DNA from: Stramonita haemastoma | Taxonomy: Eukaryota > Mollusca > Gastropoda > Neogastropoda > Muricidae | NCBI GenBank assembly: GCA_030674155.1 | Contig: CM060335.1 | Span: 34,011,281-34,075,280 of the forward strand | Reading direction: 5' to 3' | Length of the DNA: 64,000 bases | Shown: positions 32,466 through 58,055 of the stretch, in pieces | Position numbering within the stretch: position 1 is the stretch's first letter | Layout: every line of letters starts with the position of its first letter | Made by a program: the position numbers and the translations under genes | Notes under the pieces: model-generated | Told to the model about the DNA's origin: nothing | Databases searched by the model: none | Seen by the model: the letters and a program-made list of their open reading frames with translations, nothing else

Positions 32466-32945
32466 TATCATAATAATAATAAATGGAATTTATATACTAG
32501 CTATATCTTGCAAAAACAAATCAAGACACTTGCATTCTACCAATTCCCATGCATGCAGCCAATAACAATTTAGATTTTTAACAAAGTCAAATGTACACAC
32601 ACGCACACATAGAACTAAGAAGTTATAGATCTATACTTAGACAGGGTGGTGGATATTTCCGCTGTTGAGAGCAGGGGCAGCTATAAGATGAAACAGGAGG
32701 GGGAAATCTTAGGTTTGAAATAAATGTCTTGAGGCTGGACTTAAATGTGTTATAGGTAGGCTTTTTACAAAGGGAGAGAGGAAGATCATTCCAGATCACT
32801 GAACCAGAAATAAAGAGCGATGGCCAATGGTGGATTGATTGAATCTAGGTATGCCAGGGTGTCTACAGCAGAGCGGAGGGAACGGGAAGGAGTGTATGGG
32901 TAAAGACATTCACAGAGGTAGGAGGGTGCTGTCCCATTATCCTCG
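32466..32945 (-). repeat. Family G repeat, longer copy
   Basis: It starts with AATAATAATAAATGGAATTTATA and contains AGATCATTCCAGATCACTGA and AGAGCGATGGCCAATGG, a block common to animal interspersed repeats. A short SINE-A tail (TTATCCTCGATATAATAAAA) abuts it at 32938. Confidence 0.5.
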
Positions 32946-33089
32946 ATATAATAAAATATTTTTTTTAATTATATATAAAGTCATGAACACTTCTTTTTTA
33001 TAAAAAAAAAAGAAAAAGAAAATTCACACACACAACAGAGGTATAGAAGGCCAATGATATTGATGAGGTCTGAAAAGATGGGCTCCGTC

Positions 33090-33790
33090 TGAAGCTCCAA
33101 GAGTTGTGTGACAGGGTGTAACTATGTAGCTTACCATTGGATCTTCCAATACCTGACGATTAGGAAGGCTCTATCTAGTCTCGGGGATGAAGCATACAGC
33201 TGGAAGAAGACACAGAGAAGGAGTCCCCCAGGGAGGTGTCTTGAGCCCTACTCTATTCTTGATTTTCTTGCTTGACATTGCCAGAGATTTACCAAGAAAA
33301 ATGTACATGTATGAAGCCAATGACTTTCTCCAGTGGTGCTCAGCTGTCTATCTTACAACGGCTAGCTACAGGCTGCAGCAAGCGCTGAACATTCTTGAAG
33401 TATGGACAAAACCATCGCTTATGAAAATCAACACCCAAAAGACCAAGTACACTATCTTAAAAAGAATTGTTTTAAAGTACACCATCTTCAGCCTCTCTGC
33501 AAAAGAACAAGTCAAAAGCCACATGAATGAGCAAAACACTGCTTGTTGAACCCCCCCCCCCAATCTATCTTGGGATAGCTTTTGACAAACAATTGACATG
33601 GAAGCCACAGACCACAAAAAACAGAAGCCAACACTAAAGCACGGCTTGCCCTAATGAAAAAACTAGCAGGATCAGCTTGGGGTGCAGACCCCACATCTCT
33701 CAAGAGGATATGCAGGGGTCTTCTTATTTCACCTTTTCACAGTATGGGGTAAGATGTCTAGTTTGTCCACAGGGGCACAATTAATACTCG
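33090..33790 (+). pseudogene. Decayed LINE fragment (jockey-like reverse transcriptase)
   Basis: The frame at 33190-33549 reads the RT block REGVPQGGVLSPTLFLIFLLDI, then a damaged catalytic position (EANDF where ADD is expected), and MKINTQKTKY. After a poly-C frame break (33550-33562), another frame reads YLGIAFDKQLTWKP, a standard next block, to about 33780. 5' and 3' parts are absent. Confidence 0.8.
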
Positions 33791-34102
33791 TTTTGCTTTG
33801 GCAAAGTTTTGCAATACTCTTGGAAGCAAGCACAAAGGGAGAAAAAAAAAAGAAAAATAAGTCATCTCCCAGACTTGTCAATCCTGTAACTATCAATTAC
33901 TGCTACATAGGCTAATTCCTTACATTATCCTTATTATCCTTATTTTCATTTTTAAATCCAGCTGATACTGAAAGCCTTTTATTGCCTTACACATTATATC
34001 AGTTGTGCTTGTATAGCATTGTTTCTTCAAGAATTGTGCAATCTTTGGGGTAGCAAGCGGCGCCAAAGTGGGATAACTTGCGACCATAGTCCCTAATTAG
34101 AA

Positions 34103-34232
34103 CCCTTATCCCCCTGCTGCGCCCATTAGCGCCTCAGTTTTTTGTGTATTGACTACTGAAAGATGTAAAAATTACTTCCCTTTGACACAAGTTTCACAGT
34201 GAAGGAACTGTGTGATCCCAGGGGTATAAGGG
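34103..34232. mobile_element. piggyBac-like MITE (CCCTTAT family), copy 2, short
   Basis: It is 130 bp with ends CCCTTATCCCCCTG and, reversed, CCCTTATACCCCTGGG; TTAA follows on the right (34233-34236). It corresponds to the left end of the 16.0-kb element with a large internal deletion. Confidence 0.7.
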
Positions 34233-34239
34233 TTAAAGG

Positions 34240-34284
34240 GGGTACCTCCGCTGGGATCATAATATAACCTCAACAACAACAGGG

Positions 34285-34315
<31 letters not shown>

Positions 34316-34858
34316 AGATAAGGTTTTCAGAATTTCCTGTCATCAGCTACGATGTAATAGAATCACATATGTAGCCTCGGAAGTACTGACTAGGGAATCT
34401 TTGTTTTCCTACTCCTATTGTGATGGACATGAATCATTGAGCATGCATTATTCTCTCTCTCTCTCAACAACAGTTTTGTTGCCATTATTTTGCGAGGCAA
34501 TTTTTGTTTTTGGTATTTTGTACCACTTTATGTCACAGCAGATGTCTCAGCGGGTATCTCCGCTGGGATTATAATAAAACCTCAACAACAACAGGGTTTT
34601 ACAATTTTTTTTTTTTTTAGATCAGATTTTCTGAATTTCCTGTCATCAGCTACGATGTGATAGAATCACATATGTAGTCTCGGAAGTACTGACTAGGGAA
34701 TCTTTGTTTTCCTACTCCTATTGTGATAGACATGAATCATTGAGCATGCATTATTCTCTCTCTCTCTCTGTCAACAACAGTTTTGTTGCCATTATTTTGA
34801 GAGGCATTTTTGTTTTTGGTATGTTGTACCACTTTATGTCACAGCAGATTTCTCTGCG
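34240..34858. repeat. Tandem duplication, two 312-bp units
   Basis: 34240-34551 and 34552-34858 are about 95% alike by eye, both starting GGGTAYCTCCGCTGGGAT and including a poly-T run, ATCAGCTACGATGT, CATGAATCATTGAGCATGC, a TC run and TGTACCACTTTATGTCACAG. The duplicated unit ends inside a SINE-H end. Confidence 0.85.
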
Positions 34859-35080
34859 TGATTGGGGCTGCTCTCCCAGAGCGCATGGACACATGTGCAG
34901 CACCTACCCATTTTTTTTTCTTTTTCCTGCATGCAACTGTGTTTGTTTCCTTATCTGAGTGGCTTTTTTTTCAGAATGTTGCCAGGGTCAACCCGGTTGT
35001 TGCCGTGGGTTCTTTTACGTGCGCTAAATAGTGATGTGTAACACACGGGACCTCGGTTTATTGTTTCATCCTAAAAGTAT
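34848..35080 (-). repeat. SINE family H, head-truncated
   Basis: GTCACAGCAGATTTCTCTG, GAGTGGCTTTTTTTTCAGAA, GTTGCCGTGGGTTCTTTTAC and ACACGGGACCTCGGTTTATT match family H. The reversed core, AATAAACCGAGGTCCCGTGT, is the same block as in family A. Confidence 0.75.
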
Positions 35081-36254
35081 TGTCAGGTGTGATGACAGAA
35101 GTCGATGTTCTAAGCAGTTTAAAAACAATTACCAGTTATGTTTGGAGTAGGTTAGCCCAGGTGAAGGCCTTAATCTAGTTATTGATAAAAACCCATTTAA
35201 CGACACTGCACACGCCACTTGGCAGAAATTACTGATGCTCGGGTTTATGTGTGTGTTGTTGTCTGCAACGTTCCTGTCAGCATGTGCTGTCATCTTGTAA
35301 GAACCCGGTATTTGTAGATTAAACGCAATCATTTCATGATAATAAAAGCAAAAAAAACCCCCAACTTTTATTTAGAATAATGACATCTTTTATCTATCGG
35401 ATATTTTGATATTGCAAAGAAGTAAAACAAACAAACAAACAAACAAAAACATTAATAAAAAAAAACATATTGTGGGCTAACCTAGGTTTCCTCAGCCTGA
35501 GAAATAATAGGCCTAGGGTAGGCTAGGCTAGCCCTTGTGGCCGAATAGTTTAGAGTTAGGTCCCTTAATTATGGCGCTTTGATCAAAATTTTGACAGAGC
35601 ACGGTGAGTGGCATAGGCCTAAGCTAACTCGAGACTAAGAATAAAATTAACCTTGTTTGAAGTTGATGATGTCGGTTCTTATTGGATATATGTCATATGT
35701 ATTGATTACAACATGCAATCTGTATTTCGGTTTTCAATATTGTTCTATTACAAGCAAAAAGAGCAGGAGATTGACAGATTGTACACATGAGGGGAGGAAC
35801 TCGAAAATCGAATACTAGCCTAGCAGACTTGACGTTGTCAATGGTTGAGGCGTGTTAAGGCGTGTTCATTGTTCTTCACAAGTATCCACTTTCTCTTGCC
35901 TGCGTGGCTAGTGCAGAAAGTGGCATAGATGTAATTTTAATGAGAATTTTATCTTAGTATCCTATCTAATGATTAGGTCACTAGGTGGTTAAAACTTATT
36001 TTCAGGTCGAAAGAAAGGGGGAAAAAAGAGCCCAGACGATAGATGTTCCTATCTGTAACTTTTTAAAAATCAGTGTACTAGCTTTATATCTATAATAGTA
36101 TAAACAAAGATAGTTCAGGTGTCATATTAATTACTACATCACTCATTTCATTAGGGAAACTGAGCGCTTGCATTCACAAAAAATGGCGATAGTAAATCTG
36201 CATCAAATCTTAAAATTTTTGCTTTTCATGACTACTTGTGTGTTGGTTTTACAG
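35081..36254 (+). other. CDC20 upstream region and 5' UTR intron
   Basis: The start codon of CDC20 lies 14 bases after a good acceptor (GTTTTACAG|GAACG, 36254), so a non-coding first exon must lie upstream. One candidate donor is CACG|GTGAGT at 35604, preceded by ATGGCGCTTTGATC. Two TAGGCCTA palindromes lie at 35508 and 35614. The first exon is not proven. Confidence 0.35.
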
Positions 36255-36268
36255 GAACGAATGCAAAG

Positions 36269-48609
<12,341 letters not shown>

Positions 48610-48860
48610 TCGTTGCACCCGGACCCTGGCTTTTGTGGCTCTTGCGGTTCTGTTTGGAGGGATGGATCGAGTTTTGTGGTCTTGGTTATGGACGAAGAAA
48701 AGAGCTTGGTTTGTAGGGGAATTGAGAGGGAGATATTTTAAGCATTTGGGTTTAACATATATTTTTGTTCTGTTGGGATTTTTTTTTTTTACTGTTTTTT
48801 TTGTGGGGTTTTTTGTTTGTTTGTTTTTATAAAATAAAGTCGGTTTTCTTTCGGAACAGG
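48610..48860 (+). terminator. CDC20: CDC20 3' UTR with polyadenylation signal
   Basis: AATAAA at 48833-48838, about 225 bases after the stop, followed by T-rich sequence. It is the first canonical signal after the gene. Confidence 0.6.
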
Positions 48861-51447
48861 ATTCTGTCGGTGACTTCAAGTAAGGTATCGGGTATCGTGT
48901 GTTGATTTTATAAAACTTTGTTTAATCAAGGATTTAAAAATAGGTTGCTTTGTCGTTTTTTTAAAAAAAGAACTTTAATCTGTCTTTACTAACTTTTCAT
49001 GCAAAGTTCTGCAAGTTCAGTTCTGATTGTGCTGTTTTGTTTTTGTGATGAGCTTGTGGTGGATTCTAAATATTGGAACACACATTGATATTTTGAGGTG
49101 GAATCTGTATTTCTAAAGATATCAATTCATTGAGGGTGCTGTGAGATGGTCAGTGTCCATACAGGAGATGTGACCTGTAGACGATAGCCCTCTGCTTGAT
49201 GGATTGGTTTTTCTGGTCAGTACTTTCTGTGCTCAGGTATGAGCTGTGTCATTATGCATGATTCTTTTTTCCTTTAAACTTTTCCAGGAACCACATAGGA
49301 GCTACTCCAGAAGTTGTATGAATAAAGGTTGTTTTTTTATGAAAGAGTAAAATCTCTACAAAGTTAGAATGCGGCTACCTAAAGTGTGTGTGTGTGGGGG
49401 GGGGGGGGGGGGGGATGGTGCATACACAAATTGAAATTTTTACCATTGGTGAACTTAGAGCAGTAGCTGAGGAACAAACAAAAACAAATTTTGACAGCAA
49501 AATTATGAATAGACTTTAACAGTCATCACTGAAGTGAGTGCTATCAGGCTTCTGTGCACATTTTTGGGTCTTCAGCTTAGTCATCCAAACACCTTGCACA
49601 CTGTCGTTTATCCCAGCTTTCCGCTGTCTCAGACTGCTGGTACTTGAGCTCTGATGATCGTAATTTAGCTCACACATGACTGCATGGAGGGTCCGTCAAG
49701 ATAGCGTGGCGCCCTTCTTGTACAGGGGAAAGTACACATAGATTTTGATTTCCAACTTTCGTGCTGTTGATTTGCGATTCTTCGCGCATATCAGTGTATC
49801 ATGCAGTGTCTTATGTGTGAAGAGTATTGAATGATATTCGATCTGCATAGAGTTAACAAAATAACAGTGGATGGATGTTCAGTAGGTGCTTTTGTTAGAT
49901 TGGAGTGGTATTTGCGCAGTGATATAATGACCAATTTTCTTCTAATTCAGATAAATTAACTTGCAAGTCAGGATGTACTAATGTTCATTTTAAAACTTCT
50001 TCAATATTTGTTGTATTGTCTATGTGTTCATATTGAGGTTTAAATCTGGAAATCTGTCATTTTGCTGTTCATTGACAGCATAAGATGAGTATGTGATCAA
50101 CAAGCTGCTGCACACAGCGCTTGTTATAAGTATCTTGCATTTTTCTAGCTCCACTTAGCTTTCACAGTGTGCGATGGTTGGACGGGGGGGGGTGGGTAAA
50201 AGGAGGTGTGGGTTACACAGACGGTGCATATTTTAGTGTGATGATGATGGATAGGTGTGCTTGCTGTATTCAGTTACTGAGTTTTTTTTATATTTATTTT
50301 ATTTATTTTTGTCAGTTATTGAGTTTAGAATAGGTATGCAGGCCTTTGCATTGAAGATATCTTGCTTTTCCCAATTTTTGAAAACATTTATAAAAGTAGT
50401 TTTTTGAAATTTTTGTTTGTAGGACATTAGAAGCCATGAAGAGCTTGAATCTCTATTTCATGTGTGTGTTTGGTTGATGGGTTAAGGTTTTCTTTGGTGT
50501 GTGTGGTTTGGGGCTTTTTTTGGGTTGGGATTTTGTCTCTTCATTTTGATTTTATAATTTTATGAATATTCTTGCATACTGGATTTGGGTTTTTTTTCTG
50601 CTTTTTCTTTTTTTTCTTCTACAGATTGAATTCGTTTTATGAATTCTTAGGTTTATATATAAGCCTTTTCTCAAGTTTGTGTTCTGATCTCAGTCATACA
50701 GACATGCCTTTATTCTTTATTGTCTGTAATGCACATTTGGTTGACAAATCTATGGCTTTGTCTTGCCTCAAACATTTTGCTTGTGATACCTGTGACGATA
50801 AAGATCGTGATTATTGGTGTTTAAGGCTGACCGGTGAGTATGATTCAAAGATTTGAAACCCTGCCCAGACTTTTAGCCTGTTTTGCGAGCACAAAAGTTA
50901 GACGCCTTTTTTTGTGTACATTTCACTTTTTACTCTTTTTTTTTAAAAATTTTATTTAAGACTTTGTAGTCCAGTTGAATTGGATGCTAATTAAGATTGG
51001 GCAGGGGGTGGGGACTGATAACTTTTTTTTTTTCTGATAACATTTTGTAGAGTATTGTTATTTTGTGTTGGACAAGGTGAGGTAAAGTTGTTTGCCAGTG
51101 TGCACTGCTGATATCTAGTATGTGGAATGAAAAAATATCAAATGTGATAACAAATTCATCCTTCCAAGGACATTTCCTACTGTCCACGAAAAGAAATGTA
51201 TCTCTTCTGTTTAGCAAAGTAATGTGATAGTTAAATATAGTCTGTTTGTTTACCTGTGTATTTGTGTTTTTCTACAAGTACAAACAATGAACAAAATGTT
51301 GAGGGGAGGAGGGGGTTGGGTTTTTTTGGGGGGAGGAGGATGTATTGTGTTTTTTTAATAACATTAATGATAGATCTGATGAATGAGATTTTTTTCCTTT
51401 GCTCTCCAGTTAGCAGGTCAGCGATATGAAACTTATCAGCATACTTA

Positions 51448-51487
<40 letters not shown>

Positions 51488-51949
51488 GGAAATGGACATA
51501 ATCCTTTTTTTAGTGTGTGTGTTCCTGGTTTTATTTTTTGTGTGTGTGTGTTCCTGGTTTTATTTTGTGTGTGTTGTGTGTGTGGTTTTTTGTTTGTTTT
51601 TTTGTTGCGTTGCTTATTTCATTTTTGAATGAAATCCAAAATGGGAATCTTTTTCTACAGAAGAAGTTTAGGAAAGTCTGGTGCAGAATGGGGACAAGTA
51701 CATTGCCATTTAGAGCTGTCAAGCTTAGGGAAAGAGCATATTCATAAGCATTGCTGACATAATTTATGTATCTTAGACTTGCAAGTGCCTGTAGGTTGCA
51801 CCCCTGCTCCTGTGTGTCAGTTTTAAAACAGCAGGAAATGCATCGTGTGCATCCCATTCCAAACCTCTATGTATTGTGACATAATTTATGCTTTAATTTT
51901 TTTTTTTTTTTTTTTTACTTCAAGTGCCTGTATGTAACGCTCCTGTCTA
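48861..51949. other. Intergenic, no gene recognised
   Basis: AT-rich with poly-G (about 49398-49413), poly-T (51450-51483) and GT-rich runs near 51520-51600. Short frames here (for example 50572-50856) show no domain. 49360-49480 resembles the tail of family I (GCGGCTACCTAAAG, AGCAGTAGCTGAGGAA). Confidence 0.4.
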
Positions 51950-51954
51950 TTGTC

Positions 51955-52022
51955 ATCAGATTTGTTGGTTATGAAGAGGCAAAAATTGCATCCAAGGCGT
52001 TAACCACTGCGCCATGGCGGCT
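51955..52022 (-). repeat. SINE family B head fragment
   Basis: In reverse: CCGCCATGGCGCAGTGGTTA (A box), then a decayed B box. Confidence 0.55.
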
Positions 52023-52063
52023 GGTTACTTTCTGTTTTTGTCTCATTGGTTATTATTGATGAA

Positions 52064-52541
52064 TATATGTGATACTCCATCACGAAATGAGTTGCTTACC
52101 ATCTGACCCACTTTTCTACTAGGAGCCATTTTAGGCAGAAGGGGTCAGGTTGTTGATTTTGATATTTTGATTGATTATAAAACTGTAATCATTGTTCTAC
52201 ATTGTAATGAAATGTCAAGTCATAATTTTGTATCCTTCTGCTTTAAACATGTTTTAAAAACACCTAAGCCCTCTATCTGACTGCTTTTCATGATGCTAAA
52301 CTTGCCAATTTCTCATTTTGTCATTTTCTGCAGTTCATAATTTCAACTTGTAATAACTTTTCATAGAATTGTCCAATTTTCAATCTGTTTTTTTTTTATA
52401 TTGAGTAGCCATTTTATTGCCAAGAAATAACATGTTAATAACTAAAAATTGACCCCCCCCAAAAAAAAATCCAAACAACCCCCCCCCCCTAAAAATTGAC
52501 CTCTGGTGCAATGCGATTCATGTGGTGGGTCATCACATATA
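52064..52541. mobile_element. MITE family J, copy 1
   Basis: TIRs TATATGTGATACTCCATCAC and (reversed) TATATGTGATGACCCACCAC. It is homologous throughout to 62630-63059. A small internal duplication of AAAAATTGACC around poly-C makes it longer. Confidence 0.8.
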
Positions 52542-52681
52542 TGGCCAGGCCTGGTGTTTGTCATTATCCAATGCAGGAAAGAGACTGTTTGAAACAAATT
52601 ATTTATTTTTTACAGTGGGTAATTCTGTCTTCTTTTACTTTTTTTGTCATGGAATTGAAATTTCTGGCAGTGAGTGAATAA

Positions 52682-52843
52682 CTGTCCAGGTATGAAAAAG
52701 TGTTGACAGGCAACGATGGAAGAATTGTTCAGGTATGAAAAAGTGTTGACTGACAATGATGGGAAGAATTGTCCAGGGTATGAAAAAGTGTCAACTGTCA
52801 ACGATGGAAGAATTGTTCAGGTATGAAAAAGTGTGTTGACTGG
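52682..52843 (+). repeat. 44-bp minisatellite, about 3.7 copies
   Basis: Units begin at 52682, 52727, 52771 and 52815. Each contains CAGGTATGAAAAAGTGT (third unit CAGGGTATG) and three contain GATGG(G)AAGAATT. Confidence 0.9.
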
Positions 52844-55534
52844 TGGAGCGAGGCTGTGTGTTTCATTCTGGGTTTTCCAGATTTTTTTGCTTTAATTAAA
52901 AGCATGTACATCATGTGTGTATTTGGTATTTCATTCAGATGTGATCACAGTTGCTGTAGAGATTTCTTGCCTTAAATATACCAGGATGGGTATACAGGTA
53001 TAGATTTCACTTGCTTTGAAGTGTGTTAGAAAGAACTTCCTTCCCGGCACATCTTTTAAAAACTGACTAGTCATTATGATAGCTACTGTGCTAAAGACTT
53101 ATTGAACAAATGAGAAAAAAATGTTTGTATTAATGCAATATGAATATATGCAAGTTTGGGGTCTGGATTACGAAAAAATGTATTGTGAAATTGAAGGCTG
53201 TGTGAAAAAGCATGACCGGTTGGTTGCTTGGTTGTTTTAAATGTGTTTATACTGCTTCGTTCTCCTGATGCAGCCTCAACAAAAATTGCCTTCATGTGTC
53301 TGTGAAATATCTATGCTGTACATGGCCAGTCAGTGTGAAAAATATGCATTTTGACCATGTCAGTTTAATGACCTATGATTAGACTTTCCCACCATGTGAG
53401 TGCAATTTGTCTGGATATATGCATCAGGCTTTCTGGAACAGTATTATTGCTGTTGGTTAGAAGTTGAGCAAAGCCAGTTTCTGAGAGCATTTAGGAAGGA
53501 ATGTATGCACATTGATTTTGACAACTTTAAACATGATTCCATGCCTTCATCATTTGACTGAGAGCCTGAAATGAGTCAGTTGAGTATATTTGCTGTTACT
53601 TTACATGTTGTACCTGCTGTCACACAATAACTATTGTCACAGTTGCCTGTTGAAAAGCTGAGAACCCTTCAGTAGAGCCCCAACAGTTATAAGGGATGAG
53701 GTGAAGGTGAAGAGTATTGACAGTAACTTTAATCCCAAAAATATCTCGTTTATCCACAGAGGTATTTACCAAGGCTTGTAGACATGAACCTGGGGATCCT
53801 GTATTCAGGGTCAATGCCTGCTGTTTGGGAAACATTGAATGTCTGGTGACACTCTTAGAAAGGCATGATTCTGTAACCACTTTGGTTTTTTTTAAAATAT
53901 TAAAAAAAAAATAAATTACATTTCTTAACTTGTTTTTGCTTTGATTATGTATCTCAAGATGTACCTGTTTTCACGCTTTCTTGTTTCTTTTTGTGTTTTG
54001 TCTTGTCACACACATTTTTTGTCTTAGGGGAAACCCATTTGCGCTGTCTCCTCAGTTAATGTTTGAGTTTTTTTCAAGGTTCACCCATATTTACTATTAT
54101 CTCAGGATGCATTCTTAGGACATGTTGACTAGGGCATGGAGCCATTTTGGCTGATGTACATGGGTGCTTTTAATTCTTCAGTCAAATTTGATGTTTCTAT
54201 ATGCCTTGCCTGATATGTAATGTTTTTTCTTGGTGTATCAAATGCCAATACAATATATCAGTTTATACCGGTGAACTGTTGGCCTCTAGTTTGTCACATC
54301 TTTGTACTTGTGTATTCTTGTATTCCAAGGTATGAGTACTGTGAGTACAGGTGTGTGTGATACTGTTTCAGACTTGATAATAGCGAAGTGATTTTGTGCC
54401 TGTGTGGTTGAAGTATTTCAAAGAAATAAAGGTATTGCACAAATTTCAGTCTGTGTCAGCTCAAGTGTTTCCACAACAAAAAAGTAGAGGCAGGGATGTG
54501 AAGTTAACAGCCATGGATATGTTAGAATCTTGCACTTTTTTGGTGCAATAAAAAAAAGTTTTCTTATACTTGGTTTTTCCCAGCTAAAATCCTTGTTCTT
54601 GTTTGAGCAGTGTTAAGCTGTTTATCATCACAGTAACTGAATGTCAAAGTTGAGACTGCTTGAGTAAGGTACACTTAAGATCTGTGGTTAATAGCATGAA
54701 GATGTTGATTTGATTGACATCAATAAGTTCAGAAACAGTGAAATTTCAAACAACTTTGTTTTCTTTTCTTTTGTCTGTTTCTTTTCAAGGGAGTTAGGGG
54801 AGGATCAGTCTTTCAGATGAAGTGGTGTGCATTGCTGTGTGAATTGTGAGCCTGAATAATTATTTAAATGTCTTACCCATTGCTCAATCAAACGTAATCA
54901 TGTTACCCTGTACCCTTTTATCCCCACCACTTCCTACTACAGCTCCTCTTACTGAGTGGTTGTAACAACAGCTGTGCAAATCTCTGTTGCACTAACACAA
55001 TTGAAACAACCCCCCCCCCCCCAAGAAAACCTCCTACCTCCAATTTTTCAGATAAGAATATAATGAGGTCCAGTGCATATGCTTAAAAAACATATGCATA
55101 AAATTCAGTGCTTTTGATAAAAGCCCATCCATTTTGCATGGCAGAATGGGCCAGTTGTGGGTGGTAGTGTGACTGACATAAGAATACCCAGCATGCACTG
55201 AATGCTTCACTAGCTCATGCAGTTGGTGAAATATCATATCTGTCATTGGGATATTGTGGCTGGTGTGGTGCCCTACAATACATATATTATCCGGAATATG
55301 TTTTTGCTCATTGTAAGATACCAAGGAAACACTGATGGGAAAAGAATGGAGTTTTACCTCGAGTCTGACAAGAGTCTTTGGAGCTTGTAGATACCGGGTC
55401 TGAACTCTCCTTCCTGTGGTTTTTTTTTTGTTTGTTTAGGTTTGTTTTGTGTTTGTTTTTTTCTTTAAATCTTGAGATGTTATGGTGCTCTTTTTTCTTA
55501 TGCACCCCCCCCCCCCCTCCCCTCAATCTCATCT
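52844..55534. other. Intergenic, no gene recognised
   Basis: AT-rich. AATAAA at 54425 sits in a T- and GT-rich setting and could end an unseen transcript. Poly-C at about 55011-55021 and 55506-55516. Confidence 0.4.
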
Positions 55535-56300
55535 CCTGCAATGTTCCCATCCTGCTGTTCCCATGCGTCATTTCAGTCTCTCCACCCTAGTCGTACCCAG
55601 ATTTATTTTGTTGCAACCTCGGGTGAGAAGTCCAGTGGGAGCCTATCAGTGTCAGGCCACTGTTGGCCACCAGCCAGAGGGGCCCTGCGCTGCTGCTGCA
55701 TCACTTGGGTGGTGGTAAGTGGTGCCTGTTCTGAGGTCATTTACACAGGACACTGCCTATAAGCTCCCAACTGACAATCATTCTGTTGCGGAGCCAGGCT
55801 AAATGAGATCCCCACCCAAGATAGTAGTGCTGTTGTTGTTGTTCTGGTTTCCCAGCTTAACACTCTGGAGGTCACCTAGAATGCACTCTGACTCACTAAT
55901 CCCACCTGGGAATCATGGTGAGATTCATTGAAATTGCACTCTGAATGAGAAGTTTGCATGTGTGAGTGTTTTCAAGTACAGCACCATATAGGCAGCCATA
56001 CTCCGATTTCAGAGGATTTTTTCTCCTTTTCAGGAGAGCGCAGGTTGTTATGTTAAGAGGTTGTCATGGCTGAAGGCAATCTCGACACATTTTACAACAA
56101 TTTAGTGTAGGCCTTGGCATTTAGCTGGCATCAATAACTGACCCAGCTTTTGGCCTGGGCCACCCAGGGTCCTGACCACCACAGTGTCCCTCCAGTGACC
56201 TCTCCTGTGAACCTCCAACCCTAAACTAAGGCTTTGACACAAACTCACCACAGGCACAGAAGTGTATGGGGAAACAAAACTGAAGTCACTATTCCTGCAG
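55535..56300 (+). repeat. Repeat family D, copy 2, with SINE C inserted
   Basis: It matches 31900-32365 on both sides of a SINE-C copy (55820-56016, reverse orientation, GTTGTTGTTGTT tail at 55821). The outer parts carry CCACCAGCCAGAGGGGCC and TGACCACCACAGTGTCCC. Confidence 0.65.
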
Positions 56301-56574
56301 TGCAGCTGAGGGTCTAAAATCCCTTAGAGCGTGTTTCTTCATCACCTTTCCTGTAGTCCGCGGACCGTGGGGGCACCACTATGAAGATTTTGCATGTACT
56401 GAATGTAAAACAAATAACTACTTATATTCATTACCCTTGAAACGAAAAGATCTGATTTGATGTTGGTCAGATGATTTGAGCAACACTCCCAAATCTCATG
56501 CCATAAGTAAAGTGGATTAAGCTTGACTCTGTGGTCCCAGTTTTCCCAATGAGTCCATAGCAAACTCACTCTGA

Positions 56575-56690
56575 GTATGAGCTGGCTGTAGTCTGAAAAA
56601 TCCCTATGCCTTTTATGGGATTCAAACCTGCAACCTTCTAGCCCATAACACAAGGTGATAACCACTGTGCCATAGTTGGCGGTTTCTGAG
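56575..56690 (-). repeat. SINE family B-like tRNA head
   Basis: In reverse: ACTATGGCACAGTGGTTATC (A box) and GCAGGTTTGAATCCC (B box). The body is short or lost. Confidence 0.6.
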
Positions 56691-57249
56691 CACACTTTTT
56701 TGGTTTTGTTTGTTATTGTTTTTCATATCTATATATACATTGATGTATACATTGAGACATATCTTGTAACCCTGGGAATATGTATTCACTTGCACTTTGT
56801 AAACGAGTAAAATGTATGCATGCAGTTTTCATTTCATTTGTGGTGTTGCTTCATCTGTTCGTTGTTTCTGTTACTTGTTGGAAAGAGTGCCTAATATCCA
56901 GTGGTAATTTGTACATGATATGTAATACTGATTTATGGACTGCTTGTATTTATTGACTGCATGTTTGTGAAAATGTATGTGAAAATGTTAAAACAGTGAG
57001 TATATGGGCCATTTTTAAGAGTAGGTAAATAAAAAAAAGGTTTGAAATGATTATCTGTTCCAGTCTGATTGAAAAATGCCAGTTATGTGTGATTGTTGAG
57101 TGATGTTGGTAGAGATGTGTATCACACTCTTGGAATGTATACTTTTTTCGTTGTTGGCTTTACATCATACCCACCACTCTTTGTCTGTCTGTATCTGGGT
57201 AGCTTCCCTTGCCTGGCAGACAGCTATCTTTTAATCTGATTTCTGTAAA

Positions 57250-57465
57250 CATTCATTTATTCTTCTATATCGAGGATCATGGAATAAGCACCGCGTGCTT
57301 TTTTACACCCAGTCCCTGTGTGTGTAACTGTGTGCAGTTTTTGTAAATTTTCATGTTCCCACCAGCACACAATGCCCACTCTTTCGAAAGCGGAACAAGA
57401 TTTAACGTGTCGCAAGATGTTCTGCATGCATCCGCACACAGGGCCTTGGTTTATAGTCTGACTTG
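57250..57465 (-). repeat. SINE family A copy
   Basis: In reverse, full body from TATATCGAGGATCATGGAAT to CACAGGGCCTTGGTTTATAG; headless. Confidence 0.8.
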
Positions 57466-57839
57466 GCTTCACAGTAGATTTTGTACATGATGAAATGGAT
57501 GTAAAAAAATGCACATGTCATGAGTGCTTCTTCATAATTCTTGAAAGATAAGAGAAAAAAGAAATTAAAAAAAAAGTATAGTTTCCTTGTGGAAATGGTT
57601 GAGGCTTCAGTGGTAATGGTGGCAATGTTTAATAGAAATTGCCAAGAGACCTTTTAGCATGTTTGTTGGAAAACACTCATAATTTATCATCCAGTGTAAA
57701 TGATGTCTCTATTTTAGACTTTCAATTACGCTCTTAATATAGAATGTCACCCTCAGCTCCCCCCTCCCAAACACACACACACATTAATCAGGGATGGATT
57801 CAGTGATAGGATGCAATACAAAACAAAAACAAAAAAAGC

Positions 57840-58055
57840 ACATGAGTGCTTCTTCCATGAATCTCAAAATAACACACACACACACACACACATCTTGTGC
57901 ACATGTTAAATCCTGTTCTGCTTTTCGTAAGAGTAGGCCATTGTGTGCTGGTGGGAACAGATGACAAGATTTAGAAAACTGCATACACACGGGACTGGAT
58001 GTAAAAAAGTACAGGAGTGCTTATTCCATTAACCTCGATATAAAAGAATAAATAA
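57840..58055 (+). repeat. SINE family A copy
   Basis: CATCTTGTGCACATGTTAAA, CTTTTCGTAAGAGTAGGCCA, GAACAGATGACAAGATTTAG and the tail AACCTCGATATAAAAGAATA. Confidence 0.8.

Noticed and set aside
50572..50856. 94-aa frame with a few Cys residues
   Set aside because: No domain, no splice support, low-complexity Phe-rich start; likely chance.
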